Below the pieces are notes generated by a model. That model was not told the origin of the DNA, made no database searches, and worked only from the letters and a program-made list of their open reading frames with translations. This document shows positions 18,664 to 28,234 of a stretch of DNA of 64,000 nucleotides, piece by piece; the stretch's first letter is position 1; every line of letters starts with the position of its first letter. The translations under genes were made by a program, and so were the position numbers. Source of the DNA: Fontibacillus panacisegetis (lineage in GTDB: Bacteria; Bacillota; Bacilli; Paenibacillales; Paenibacillaceae); the NCBI RefSeq assembly GCF_900102215.1, contig NZ_FNBG01000006.1, positions 1-64,000 of the forward strand. The letters run 5' to 3'.

Positions 18664-18692
18664 ATAGTAACATATCAATTTGAAGTGCGCAA
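18664..18692 (-). promoter_or_regulatory. Promoter of the first sugar ABC operon
   Basis: On the minus strand TTGCGC (18692-18687) and TACTAT (18669-18664) are separated by 17 bp, followed by the operator candidate and a leader of about 125 bases. Confidence 0.6.
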
Positions 18693-18765
18693 TCATTTTT
18701 CTTTGAATTTGATCAATATTTCTTTGTCATATCTTATCCAGCCTTGTTTTCCTTTATGCAAAGAA

Positions 18766-18791
18766 ACCTAACCCTCATGGGTTAGGTTAAA
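18766..18791 (-). terminator. Terminator-like hairpin after the CPBP gene
   Basis: A perfect 10-bp stem (AACCTAACCC/GGGTTAGGTT) with loop ATGA is followed on the minus strand by TCTTTG. It lies 14 bp past the stop codon of the CPBP protease gene; the T-run is weak. Confidence 0.65.
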
Positions 18792-18804
18792 AATGATTAA
18801 TTTT

Positions 18805-19641
18805 TTATCTCGATAAATTAAACTTGCCGGATTTCGGCTTTTGTAGCTTAGTCAATGCAATAATGCAGCCCACAATCAAAATAATAGTCGTGATAAAGCT
18901 CCCCTCTGCACCAAATGTGCCCCCAGAGATTAAGGAGCTCCCCTGTGGAGCAATCGTCATAAACCCACCCGGGTCCGTACCGGACACTGCGAATCCAAAC
19001 ACATTTCCTTGAAATAAGTTCCAAGTTAAATGAAATCCTATCGGAAACCACAAGCCTTGAGTCAGCTCGCGGGTCAATGCAAACAACACTCCAACCAGGA
19101 AAATATTCAATAGAGGCAAAGGATTCATTAAAATGCCCGGATTTCCCAAATGAAGCAATGCAAAAATAATTGAAGGTACATATATAGCTGGTCGCAATCC
19201 GTAATTATGTTTTATCAATCCTTGGAAATATCCGCGACATAAAAGCTCTTCACCCACCGCAACAAAAAGAAAGACTACAAATTGTGTACCCAGCAAGTTC
19301 CAAGCTATCGCATCAAACTGAAAATGATCAATATGTATTCCGCCAAGTATCCAAATCCCTAAAAATGCTAGGGAGATGAATAATATACCCGAAGCCATTC
19401 CTTCTATTAAATTTATGCCTAGTCTCGTCTGTCTAAACCCAATGCTCCATTTGTTCTTTCTTTCAAAAATGAAATATACGAGCAACCCACCAAAAATCAT
19501 TCCCGTAGGTGTAATCAACTGCATGTTCCATTCTTGCATTGCTCCAGTCATGGTCAGAATTGTTGAAATAATTACGATGAAAATGATAGACATAGTGAAT
19601 CCAAGCAAAATCTTTCCTGTTGTTGCTATCGCTTTTTTCAA
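18805..19641 (-). CDS. CPBP-family intramembrane glutamic endopeptidase
   Basis: A 278-residue membrane protein with about eight spans and the CPBP (Abi) motifs: EELLCRGYFQG with the catalytic Glu pair and Arg near residue 150, FALLHLGNP with the first metal-like His, and a C-terminal FHLTWN. Such proteases cleave membrane-embedded substrates; bacterial roles include processing of prenylated proteins and bacteriocin self-immunity. It is transcribed alone, facing away from the subtilase gene. The substrate is unknown. Confidence 0.85.
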   Translation of the reverse strand: MKKAIATTGKILLGFTMSIIFIVIISTILTMTGAMQEWNMQLITPTGMIFGGLLVYFIFERKNKWSIGFRQTRLGINLIEGMASGILFISLAFLGIWILGGIHIDHFQFDAIAWNLLGTQFVVFLFVAVGEELLCRGYFQGLIKHNYGLRPAIYVPSIIFALLHLGNPGILMNPLPLLNIFLVGVLFALTRELTQGLWFPIGFHLTWNLFQGNVFGFAVSGTDPGGFMTIAPQGSSLISGGTFGAEGSFITTIILIVGCIIALTKLQKPKSGKFNLSR

Positions 19642-19840
19642 CTGGATACCCCCTATTATTTGTCTTTATTACCTAGTATTGATTTTGTCACATTCCTAAA
19701 CTATTCTGCAATAAAATCTCTCAAATCTGATGATTTCATACTTTAAATTCAGTATATATATGAAAATACTTTGTTTTCTTCCAATTTTTAATAGATTACA
19801 GGCATCCTGTATGGTAAAATATTCTTATTATTTACTTTTT

Positions 19841-19860
19841 ATAGATAATAAATTATCTAT
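19841..19860. promoter_or_regulatory. AT-rich palindrome upstream of the subtilase gene
   Basis: ATAGATAAT and ATTATCTAT flank AA, making 9-bp perfect arms just 38 bp before the subtilase TTG start. It may be an operator or a 5' leader stem; the -10-like TAAAAT lies about 25 bp upstream. Confidence 0.45.
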
Positions 19861-19898
19861 GGCAGGAGTAAAATTTTGTCATCTGGAGGAGATTTATT

Positions 19899-22800
19899 TT
19901 GAGTAATCGTTCAACCTTTTTTCGCAAATTGCCTGCTGTTACATTGGCATTGGGCCTGATCCTCAGTACCTTTCCCGCTGCTGACGCAGGTGCAAGCCCT
20001 CTACCTCGACAGTTACTACAGCCATCGTACGATATAGGGGAGACATACGTTTCACCAGAGATTGACACAGAATCTAGCAATAAAATTCGAGTCATTGTAC
20101 AGCTAGAAGGACAACCGGCAGCAGTAGGCAAGTATGCTTCTGACATCGGTCTTCGGTCTTTAGCTGCAACAGCAACAGAAGAAAGTGTAGATCAGGAACA
20201 GCACGAATTTATTGAAGAAACCAGCGATCAAGGCCTCAATCTGGACATTAACTATCAATATAATACAGTTCTAAATGGTATGGAGATTACGATCCCTGCC
20301 AACGAAATTCCAAAGCTTGCAGAAATACCCGGAGTTAAATCGATTCAGGAGAACAGCACTTGGTATCCTATTCCTATTGAATCCTCTTCTACAGATCCAG
20401 ACTCCAGCTACGACATTAATCCGATTAAACAAATCGGAGCCGACCTTGCTTGGGCAGAGGGTCTGACAGGAAAAGGGCTAAAAGTTGGAGTTGTTGATAC
20501 AGGAGTAGATTACAAGCATCCCGACATAAGTCCAGCCTACAAAGGCGGTTATGACTCATTTAATCGAGATAACGACCCTTATGAGGATTATCCACTTGAA
20601 GGTTTTATTGGAACCTCCCATGGGACTCATGTGGCCGGAACAATTATCGGACGAGCCCAAAACACCGAAAGTGACATTGTACAAAAAGGGATCGCTTACG
20701 AAGCCGACTTGTACGCATATAAAGTTCTAGGACATAACGCTACAGAAAAAGATCCAAATGCGGTGTCAGGATCTACTGCTCAAGTTATTGACGGTATCGA
20801 ACATGCCGTTAAAGACGGTGTAGATGTTATTAATTTGTCCCTTGGCTCAGATTCGAACAAAAACGTGAATTCACCACATGCCATCGCTATTAACAATGCG
20901 ATATTATCGGGAACTATCGTCGTAGTCGCCAACGGAAATGCCGGGCCTGATTATTATTCAATTGGAGCACCTGCAACATCACAATTAGCTATCTCCGTTG
21001 GGGCAGTAAACACCGAAAGCCAGCTATATTCAGGGGCTCTAACCCCTCAACTTCAGGATGCTGGCTCGGTTACAACAGCAACTTATGACAAACTCGACTT
21101 TAGAGTCATGGCCTGGACGACGGGAAATTCCGATTTCGCTTCAATTATGGGTAACTCACCAGTTGAGGTCGTGTATGCCGGACTTGGAAAAATGAACGAT
21201 TTCATCAATAAAGATGTTCGAGATAAGGTTGTATTGATCTCTCGCGGAGATATTACCTATTTCGAAAAAGTTTATTATGCTGGCTATTTCGGAGCGAAAG
21301 CCGTTCTGTTGTTCAATGGTACTGCACTGAATGGTGAAGTTGATTTAAGTAACAACATTACTGATCGAGATGATTTTATTGTTGATAATCTAGGCGACAG
21401 CTTTCTCTTTGTTCCTACTTTTAATTTAAAGGGAGTTGAAGGAAGGGCACTGGCAAGGACTTTACTGGGTAATCCCGACCAAACCTTGAAGGTGAGCTTC
21501 GATGACACATACGAAGAGGATACTCTACCTGGGGATTTTATGGCCGCCATCTCTGCTAGAGGACCAAACTCTGATTCCGTATTAGGCATCAAACCAGATA
21601 TTGTTGCGCCTGGTGTAAACATAATGTCGACTATACCAGCTTACGGTGGACCCTCTTATGAGACCGCGTATCAGAGATTCAATGGAACCAGTATGGCAGC
21701 TCCGCATATTTCAGGTTTGGCGCTTCTTCTCAAACAGAAATATCCGGACTGGTCTCATTTTGACATTCGATCCGCTTTGACGAATACGGCAGAAGTTTTA
21801 TATGATTCGAATGAATATATATATAACGCCTATGAGCAAGGAGCAGGTCGCGCTAATGTTGCCGCTGCCCTTCAAACTCCAGCCCTGCTGCAGGCGGTCG
21901 AACCTATCACGATTCTCGATCCAAACTACAATCCAAAAAAAGTAATTAACTACAACTCATCAGCGAGCTTCGGCGTAGTTCTTCCCGGATCAATTACAAC
22001 GAAAGAGCTGCAGTTAAAAAATATCTCCTCGTCAGAGGTGAGTTACACTGCTGATATTGACTGGCATTTTGAACATAACGGTGTTGAAGCTGTTCTCAGC
22101 CAAAGCGCTGTATCTGCTTACGTTGGTGACACTACGAAATTTCAGTTAACACTAAATGTAGAAGACAATGCTGAAGAAGGTTTTTATGAAGGTCAAATCA
22201 ATCTATCGAGTCCCGGCGCACCTGATTTGCATCTTCCATTTGTTGCTTATGTGGGGGACAAACAACCTGTTAACGGATTAGGAATTCAGGAGCTTGCACT
22301 TACTAACTCAGTGATTTACCCGAACAAAGGTACACAACGATCCACGGATCTTAGTTTCAAGTTACTTGCAGATGATACAAATTTGATGTTAATTGAGATT
22401 GTTGATATTCCAAACAACAAAACAATTGGTTATTACTCAATAGAAATTACGGATTCTATCAATGAGTATTTTAGTCCAGGGGAGTATAAGTTCCAAGGGC
22501 TTACTAACAAGTATAATGCTGTTGACAATAACGCTGTCATTCAAAATCTTCCGAACGGAACTTACGAAATTAATGTCTTTGCTGCGCAGTTATTAAATTT
22601 TGAAGTAGTGAATAATGATTCGATTGCGAAACGCCCGGATAACAGTAAAATCGTTTATTCTGCCAACGCTGTCCTGCGTGTAGATAATTCCACTGATCCT
22701 GTCCCTGGCGGCAACACTGGGGGCGGCTCAGGAGGCGGTGGCGGTGGCATCTCAAGTCCATCTGTACCACAACCTGGCTCTTCAAATTCGAATACATCAA

Positions 22801-24020
22801 TTGTTCCGGCTTCTGCTCAGGCTATTATCGAACAAGCTGCCAAGTCCAGCGTTATTACTGCTACTACTAATAAGGCAGCGGATTTAACCACCGCAAAAAT
22901 TAGCGATAACGATCTAAAAGCAGCTATTCAATCAGTAGGAAAATCTGCTGCTGCAATTGTAATTAATGTGTCTGTTAGCGGCGAGTCAAATGTAAATATT
23001 GTTCTGACTCCTGAACAAATCAAGCTGCTTAATAGCCTTGAAGCATCCAGCTCAGTCATTATAAACGTCGGAGGCTCTGCCATTTCATTACCTGTGTCAT
23101 TGCTAAAACAATCGCCCGACGGAGCTGAACTTGTTGTCACAATAGCTGCGTCAGATAAGTACAAATCAATATTTAACGCTTCCGGTGCTTCGGTAATTGG
23201 AACCCCAGTACAATTTGAAGCTAACTGGGTGAATAATAACGCTAAACAGTCAATTAAAATACCAAATAATGTGTTTATCAAAAGATCATTTACGATTCCA
23301 GGGCATGTTGAACCTGGTACAGCAGGTGTTCTATACGAAGCCAATGGTTCAGTTTCACCCATCGCTTCCGTATTCCAAGCTCAGAAAGGTGACTCCACAA
23401 TCGTCACTGTAAGTCGTCCAGGGTTCTCTGTATATGCAGCTGTAAACCGCAAAGTCAGCTTTTCCGATATTTCCGGTTCTTCAGCAGCAGCTCAGATTAC
23501 TGCACTTGCAAATAAATTCATTATTGAAGGAACGAGCGCAGACAAGTTCTCACCAAATAACAATCTGACACGTGCAGAGTTTACTGCCTTACTCGTTAGA
23601 GCTCTTGGACTCAAATCTACAGCGTCACCTAATTTCTCGGATATCAAAACAACGGACTGGTATGCAAATGATCTTGCGGCCGCTTTTGAAGCAGGATTAA
23701 TTCAAGGCACCGGCGGTAATAAATTCTCTCCGAATGCTAAAGTAACACGTCAGGAGCTGACTGTTATTTTAGACAGAGCTCTTAAGCTGACAGGACAAGA
23801 GATAAAAGCTACAACTTCCGTTTCTTTTGCTGATCAAAGCCAAATAGCAGCTTATGCAAAAGATAGTGTTCTATTATTGTCGGCTGCAGGTGTAATCAGC
23901 GGAGAACAAGGTAAAAGTGGCGAGGAAGGTGTGTATTTCAATCCAAATGCAGCAACAACTCGCGAAACAGCCGCTTCATCCATTTACCTCTTGTTAAAAG
24001 AAGCAGGTCTCATTGAGTAG
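19899..24020 (+). CDS. Cell-surface S8 subtilisin-like serine peptidase with PA-type insert and SLH domains
   Basis: A 1373-residue exported protease. The order is: signal peptide (VTLALGLILSTFPAADA); an I9-like propeptide region; an S8 catalytic domain with Asp in VGVVDTGVDY (about 200), His in GTSHGTHVAGT (about 241) and Ser in NGTSMAAPHISG (about 597); a PA-like insert between His and Ser (about 400-540); beta-sandwich segments; a Gly-rich linker near 945; then three C-terminal SLH repeats (KVSFSDI..., NFSDIKTTDWYANDL, VSFADQSQIAAYAKDS). The SLH repeats should anchor it to the cell wall. The start is TTG, supported by GGAGGAGA seven bases upstream. A terminator follows directly. Confidence 0.9.
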   Translation: MSNRSTFFRKLPAVTLALGLILSTFPAADAGASPLPRQLLQPSYDIGETYVSPEIDTESSNKIRVIVQLEGQPAAVGKYASDIGLRSLAATATEESVDQEQHEFIEETSDQGLNLDINYQYNTVLNGMEITIPANEIPKLAEIPGVKSIQENSTWYPIPIESSSTDPDSSYDINPIKQIGADLAWAEGLTGKGLKVGVVDTGVDYKHPDISPAYKGGYDSFNRDNDPYEDYPLEGFIGTSHGTHVAGTIIGRAQNTESDIVQKGIAYEADLYAYKVLGHNATEKDPNAVSGSTAQVIDGIEHAVKDGVDVINLSLGSDSNKNVNSPHAIAINNAILSGTIVVVANGNAGPDYYSIGAPATSQLAISVGAVNTESQLYSGALTPQLQDAGSVTTATYDKLDFRVMAWTTGNSDFASIMGNSPVEVVYAGLGKMNDFINKDVRDKVVLISRGDITYFEKVYYAGYFGAKAVLLFNGTALNGEVDLSNNITDRDDFIVDNLGDSFLFVPTFNLKGVEGRALARTLLGNPDQTLKVSFDDTYEEDTLPGDFMAAISARGPNSDSVLGIKPDIVAPGVNIMSTIPAYGGPSYETAYQRFNGTSMAAPHISGLALLLKQKYPDWSHFDIRSALTNTAEVLYDSNEYIYNAYEQGAGRANVAAALQTPALLQAVEPITILDPNYNPKKVINYNSSASFGVVLPGSITTKELQLKNISSSEVSYTADIDWHFEHNGVEAVLSQSAVSAYVGDTTKFQLTLNVEDNAEEGFYEGQINLSSPGAPDLHLPFVAYVGDKQPVNGLGIQELALTNSVIYPNKGTQRSTDLSFKLLADDTNLMLIEIVDIPNNKTIGYYSIEITDSINEYFSPGEYKFQGLTNKYNAVDNNAVIQNLPNGTYEINVFAAQLLNFEVVNNDSIAKRPDNSKIVYSANAVLRVDNSTDPVPGGNTGGGSGGGGGGISSPSVPQPGSSNSNTSIVPASAQAIIEQAAKSSVITATTNKAADLTTAKISDNDLKAAIQSVGKSAAAIVINVSVSGESNVNIVLTPEQIKLLNSLEASSSVIINVGGSAISLPVSLLKQSPDGAELVVTIAASDKYKSIFNASGASVIGTPVQFEANWVNNNAKQSIKIPNNVFIKRSFTIPGHVEPGTAGVLYEANGSVSPIASVFQAQKGDSTIVTVSRPGFSVYAAVNRKVSFSDISGSSAAAQITALANKFIIEGTSADKFSPNNNLTRAEFTALLVRALGLKSTASPNFSDIKTTDWYANDLAAAFEAGLIQGTGGNKFSPNAKVTRQELTVILDRALKLTGQEIKATTSVSFADQSQIAAYAKDSVLLLSAAGVISGEQGKSGEEGVYFNPNAATTRETAASSIYLLLKEAGLIE

Positions 24021-24056
24021 AACTTATCGTAAAGCAATATATAAATATTAATAACG

Positions 24057-24103
24057 AAGGCTGCCCATGAAGTCATAAATATGACCAGGGCAGCCTTTTG
24101 TTT
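24057..24103 (+). terminator. Terminator of the SLH subtilase gene
   Basis: AAGGCTGCCC pairs with GGGCAGCCTT across a loop of about 21 bases and is followed by TTG and a T-rich stretch, 36 bp after the stop codon. Confidence 0.85.
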
Positions 24104-24211
24104 GGGTGAAGGATGTTTTTACACAGGATTAACACTGCTTTATATGCTGTTAACGTTCTAGCGCTAATATAAAAACAGTTATTCAATACATTCATGGAGG
24201 TGAAAGAAACG

Positions 24212-24676
24212 ATGAATAGCGCTGCATTTACTGAAGCATCGGCAATGTTGAACGTTTTATGCCTCGAGACTACTAACACAAATGTTGATAGCTCTATCCA
24301 AAATTACATTCAGCATGCGCCAAAGGTTTGCAACACTGCAAGCTGCCGAGATACCATCCGAGTTATGTTTAGTTATCCTGAATCACCATGTATCGTAGTG
24401 TGTGATAAACGAGACGTGCCAGTGGGCCTTGTTATGAGTGATAAGTTCTACTTGACGATGTGCAGTCGTTCCGGAATGGACCATTATTATAATGCTCCTA
24501 TCACTAAACTAATGAATCGCACTCCTATTACTCTCGATATCCACGATTCCTTGCATCAAATAACTTCAAGCGTAAATCAACGTCCAATTGGAATGCGCAA
24601 CGATAGTATCATTATCACAAGCTGTGGTCAATACGTCGGAATTATACGTCCATCCGATATTCAGCATTTGCTCTAA
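24212..24676 (+). CDS. CBS-domain-like protein
   Basis: About 154 residues, cytosolic. Two CBS-like units are visible: CRDTIRVMFSYPESPCIVVCDKRDVPVGLVMSDKF and a second built on APITKLMNRTPITLDIHDSL and a final YVGIIRPSDIQHLL. CBS pairs usually bind adenosyl nucleotides and regulate attached or partner proteins; here no other domain is fused. The ATG at 24212 is chosen because GGAGGTG lies 10 bases before it; a start at 24194 would lie upstream of that site. It is flanked by unrelated genes, so no partner is suggested. Confidence 0.7.
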   Translation: MNSAAFTEASAMLNVLCLETTNTNVDSSIQNYIQHAPKVCNTASCRDTIRVMFSYPESPCIVVCDKRDVPVGLVMSDKFYLTMCSRSGMDHYYNAPITKLMNRTPITLDIHDSLHQITSSVNQRPIGMRNDSIIITSCGQYVGIIRPSDIQHLL

Positions 24677-24737
24677 AATCCGCTTATCCCCTTCAGTTCC
24701 CCCCTTCATTTACATACCTTTTTCTCTCTCAAAACTT

Positions 24738-25247
24738 CTAAATTTCCTTGTAATAAAAAATAGTATCGTGCAGCTTACCGCCTGATGATTTCGCATAATG
24801 CGGTATCACTCCCGCTTTGATGTAACCAAGCGAATGATAAAGCAGGTTTGAAGGATCTCCTGATCGAGTATCCAGTACAAGCAGGCTCCTCTTTATGTTC
24901 TTCGCAGAAATCTCCAGCGTATTCATGAGCTTTCTAGCGACTCCATGCTTTCTGAACTCGGGATGAACCATAAGCTTGGCCACTTCAGCACGATGTAATC
25001 CATTCTTTTTCATGGCCAATTGCAATTGAACCGTTCCCATGATTCTATCACCTGCTTGTGCCACCCATAGCAGGACACCGGGCTCTAGCACTTCCTGCCA
25101 GTATGCTTTTGCCTCCTTCAAATCTAAAGGAGGCAAAAAACCTATCGACGCCCCATCATCTACAACGGCGACCAGCAGTTCAGATAATTGTTCAAGCTTA
25201 TCCGCACTTAATACCGTCAATTCTTTAATCTCAACTTCATAGCTCAC
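24738..25247 (-). CDS. GNAT-family N-acetyltransferase
   Basis: About 169 residues with the GNAT fold. The acetyl-CoA-binding motif A reads VAKLMVHPEFRKHGVARKLM around residue 105, preceded by a GTVQLQLA strand and followed by LLVLDTRSGDPSNLLYHSLGYIKAG, the usual motif-B region. The acceptor is unknown; the closest look is to wax-like small-molecule or antibiotic acetyltransferases. A GTG at 25247 has GAGGGTGG just upstream; the longer in-frame start at 25274 has no ribosome site. Confidence 0.82.
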   Translation of the reverse strand: MSYEVEIKELTVLSADKLEQLSELLVAVVDDGASIGFLPPLDLKEAKAYWQEVLEPGVLLWVAQAGDRIMGTVQLQLAMKKNGLHRAEVAKLMVHPEFRKHGVARKLMNTLEISAKNIKRSLLVLDTRSGDPSNLLYHSLGYIKAGVIPHYAKSSGGKLHDTIFYYKEI

Positions 25248-25295
25248 ACTTATCCACCCTCTCCGTATATTCAAGTGTAATATATCAATATTATA

Positions 25296-25337
25296 ATAAA
25301 AAACTCACCCGAGTCTTCAAAAGCCTCGGATGAGCTA
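25296..25337 (-). terminator. Terminator of the sdhCAB operon
   Basis: On the minus strand CTCATCCGAGG pairs with CTCGGGTGAG around a loop and is followed by TTTTTTATTAT, 23 bp beyond the sdhB stop codon. Confidence 0.88.
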
Positions 25338-25359
25338 TCCATTGTTTTATTTTTTCAGC

Positions 25360-26130
25360 TTACACGCCAAGCCAGCGCTTGAACATATGCTTTGTTGTAG
25401 CTTTATTCATTTCAGCGATGGATGTCGTAAGCGGTATACCTTTTGGACAAGCCCGTACGCAGTTCTGCGAGTTGCCGCAGCCTTCGATGCCGCCATCCTC
25501 CATCAATGCATCAAGCCTTTCCTCTGCATTCATTTCGCCAGTTGGATGAGCATTGAATAGACGAACCTGCGAAATCGGTGCAGGGCCTATAAAATTCGTC
25601 TTGTCATTAACGTTTGGACAAGCTTCCAGACATACACCGCAGGTCATGCATTTAGACAGCTCATACGCCCACTGACGTTTCTTTTCCGCCATCCGTGGTC
25701 CTGGGCCAAGGTCATAGGTACCGTCGATTGGAATCCATGCCTTAACACGTTTCAGGGAGTTGAACATTCGACTGCGGTCAATGACGAGGTCGCGGACAAT
25801 AGGGAACGTGCGCATCGGCTCAATTCGAACCGGTTGTTCCAAATTATCAATGAGCGCCGCACAAGCTTGACGTGGCTTACCGTTAATTACCATCGAGCAG
25901 GCTCCACATACCTCTTCCAGACAGTTCGATTCCCAGCAAACAGGAGCAATATGCTCCCCTTTAAGATTGACAGGGTTCCGCTGAATTTCCATCAGAGCAC
26001 TAATAACATTCATCCCCGGACGGTAGTCTAGCTCAAATTCTTCCGTATACGATGCCGACTCGGGATCGTTCTGGCGCGTAATAATAAATTTCACCTTTTT
26101 GGATATTGTGGCTGTATCCGCCATAACCAT
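25360..26130 (-). CDS. sdhB: Succinate dehydrogenase iron-sulfur subunit
   Basis: A 256-residue Fe-S subunit of succinate:menaquinone oxidoreductase. The [2Fe-2S] ligands lie in CWESNCLEEVCGACS with a later Cys in RQACAAL. The [4Fe-4S] and [3Fe-4S] ligands lie in CMTCGVCLEACP and CGNSQNCVRACPKG. It relays electrons from SdhA flavin to SdhC heme. It is the last gene of sdhC-sdhA-sdhB, 11 bp after sdhA. Start ATG 26130 (or ATG two codons later) behind AGGGGAG. Confidence 0.95.
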   Translation of the reverse strand: MVMADTATISKKVKFIITRQNDPESASYTEEFELDYRPGMNVISALMEIQRNPVNLKGEHIAPVCWESNCLEEVCGACSMVINGKPRQACAALIDNLEQPVRIEPMRTFPIVRDLVIDRSRMFNSLKRVKAWIPIDGTYDLGPGPRMAEKKRQWAYELSKCMTCGVCLEACPNVNDKTNFIGPAPISQVRLFNAHPTGEMNAEERLDALMEDGGIEGCGNSQNCVRACPKGIPLTTSIAEMNKATTKHMFKRWLGV

Positions 26131-26141
26131 TGCACTCCCCT

Positions 26142-27887
26142 CTATTTATCCTTCGAATAATCGCGAATACGCGGCGGGATAAGTGAGACATCCACAGCAT
26201 CATAAGAAATTTGTGGACCGTCCGGCGTCCACGTCGCCTTGGTCGTCTTCATAAATTCTTCGTCATTACGTGTTGGGAAATCCGGTTTATAATGTGCTCC
26301 GCGGCTTTCATTCCGCATAAGAGCGCCCAGCGTCATGGCCTCAGCCAGCTCCAGCATGTTCCACAGCTGTCGTGTAAACGCTGCCCCTGCATTGTTCCAG
26401 CGCGAAGTATCGTTAATGTTAATGTTTTTATACCGTTGCTTCAGCTCTTTGATTTTGCCGATTGTAGCTTCAAGTTTGGTGTTGTATCGAACTACGGTCA
26501 TATTATCCGTCATCCATTCACCGAGCTCTTTATGAAGTACATAGGCATTCTCAGTTCCATTCAGCGCTAGCAAGCCTTCGTATTTCTGCTCCTGCGCCTT
26601 ACGATTTTGTTCAAAAATCGCCGGACTTACATCTTCAGCCGACTTTTTCAAACCGCGAATATATTCCACCGCTTTAGGTCCAGCCACCATCCCTCCATAG
26701 ATTGCAGATACGAGTGAATTGGCTCCCAAACGGTTCGCACCATGGTATTGGTATTCACATTCCCCTGCCGCAAACAATCCGGGAATATTCGTCATCTGAT
26801 TATAGTCAACCCACATGCCGCCCATCGAATAATGAACCGCAGGGAAGATTTTCATTGGAATTTTACGTGGATCATCGCCCATAAACTTCTCGTAAATTTC
26901 GATAATTCCGCCGAGCTTAACATCAAGCTCCTTAGGATCTTTGTGAGAAAGATCGAGGTACACCATATTTTCGCCATTAATCCCAAGCTTCTCGTCCACG
27001 CAGACATGGAAAATTTCACGTGTCGCAATGTCACGAGGAACCAGATTACCGTAGGCAGGATATTTTTCCTCCAGGAAATACCAAGGTTTCCCGTCTTTAT
27101 AGGTCCAGATTCGCCCGCCTTCTCCACGAGCAGATTCAGACATCAATCGCAGCTTATCATCTCCCGGAATGGCCGTAGGGTGAATCTGGATAAATTCGCC
27201 GTTAGCATAATTTACCCCTTGCTGATATACCGCACTGGCTGCTGTTCCTGTGTTGATAACTGAATTTGTCGTTTTGCCAAAAATAATACCGGGTCCACCC
27301 GTTGCTAAAATAACAGCATCTGAAGCAAATGTAATAACTTCCATTGAGCGAAGATTTTGCGCGGTAATACCACGGCAAATACCTTCGTCATCGAGAACTG
27401 CGGACAGGAACTCCCAAGTTTCATATTTCGTAACGAGTCCTTCCGCCTCATAACGGCGAACCTGTTCATCCAGTGCATATAACAATTGCTGTCCTGTTGT
27501 CGCACCAGCAAACGCAGTACGATGATGCTTCGTACCTCCGAAGCGGCGAAAATCAAGCAACCCTTCAGGTGTCCGGTTAAACATGACGCCCATACGGTCC
27601 ATCAAATGGATAATTCCTGGAGCCGCCTCACACATCGCCTTAACAGGAGGCTGATTTGCTAAAAAATCGCCGCCATATACCGTATCATCAAAGTGCTCCC
27701 ACGGAGAGTCACCTTCGCCTTTCGTATTTACTGCTCCGTTAATCCCTCCCTGCGCACAAACAGAGTGGGATCTCTTAACCGGAACTAACGAGAACAAATG
27801 CACCTGAACTCCAGCTTCCGCCGCTTTAATTGTAGCCATCAGCCCGGCCAGACCACCACCAACGACTATTACGCTTTGTTTTGCCAT
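26142..27887 (-). CDS. sdhA: Succinate dehydrogenase flavoprotein subunit
   Basis: A 581-residue flavoprotein that oxidises succinate to fumarate in the TCA cycle and respiratory chain. Seen are the FAD-binding GGGLAGLMA, the covalent-FAD region SHSVCAQGGINGA with its His, the substrate loop HPTAIPG, the catalytic SESARGEGG region and the C-terminal RNESRGAHYKPD. Length matches Bacillus SdhA (about 586). It is unusually far (391 bp) from sdhC, because a palindrome-rich repeat element lies between them. Confidence 0.95.
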   Translation of the reverse strand: MAKQSVIVVGGGLAGLMATIKAAEAGVQVHLFSLVPVKRSHSVCAQGGINGAVNTKGEGDSPWEHFDDTVYGGDFLANQPPVKAMCEAAPGIIHLMDRMGVMFNRTPEGLLDFRRFGGTKHHRTAFAGATTGQQLLYALDEQVRRYEAEGLVTKYETWEFLSAVLDDEGICRGITAQNLRSMEVITFASDAVILATGGPGIIFGKTTNSVINTGTAASAVYQQGVNYANGEFIQIHPTAIPGDDKLRLMSESARGEGGRIWTYKDGKPWYFLEEKYPAYGNLVPRDIATREIFHVCVDEKLGINGENMVYLDLSHKDPKELDVKLGGIIEIYEKFMGDDPRKIPMKIFPAVHYSMGGMWVDYNQMTNIPGLFAAGECEYQYHGANRLGANSLVSAIYGGMVAGPKAVEYIRGLKKSAEDVSPAIFEQNRKAQEQKYEGLLALNGTENAYVLHKELGEWMTDNMTVVRYNTKLEATIGKIKELKQRYKNININDTSRWNNAGAAFTRQLWNMLELAEAMTLGALMRNESRGAHYKPDFPTRNDEEFMKTTKATWTPDGPQISYDAVDVSLIPPRIRDYSKDK

Positions 27888-28024
27888 CTATATGTTCAAC
27901 TCCTAAAAGTTTTGTGAGCATCAGCTTCATTGATTTACATCGAGCAAAACTTACTTCATAAGCATTGCTTTGGCTTTGACTTCAATATTTACGCTATTGG
28001 GAGAATGGAGCTTGATACAGTATT

Positions 28025-28234
28025 GTTGCGAAAATGCAGGCTTTGATCATATAAATTCGCTTGGTATGCTAAATTACTGCAAAAGTGCAGGCTTTATTTA
28101 AAAACCTTCTTCAAACTAACCATTTCGAGCAATATTCCTGCACTTTTGCAAGCTTTTGCTCAATCCCTTCATTCAACTCCCAAAAAATTGCATTTTTGCA
28201 GGCTTTTCTAATTTTTCACCTGTCCGCTGCTAAC
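28025..28234. repeat. Four-palindrome dispersed element, copy A (between sdhC and sdhA)
   Basis: Four degenerate 16-bp palindromes of the form CCTGCA-N4-TGCAGG start at 28025, 28076, 28137 and 28187 (steps 51, 61, 50). The third reads CCTGCACTTTTGCAAG. Conserved marks between them are CTTTGATCAT at 28041 and CTTCAAACTA at 28109, each found at the same offset in inverted copy B. Homology with copy B continues about 32 bp past the fourth palindrome to GCTGCTAA. The element accounts for most of the 391-bp gap inside the sdh operon and would be transcribed in the sdh mRNA. The rest of the gap, 27888-28024, shows nothing I recognise. Confidence 0.8.

Noticed and set aside
20489..21700. Antisense reading frames inside the subtilase gene
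   Set aside because: They lack ribosome sites and mirror the codon bias of the real gene.
28025..28202. CRISPR array
   Set aside because: The repeated units are degenerate 16-bp palindromes, only four per locus, with spacers that are homologous between loci; no cas genes are present.
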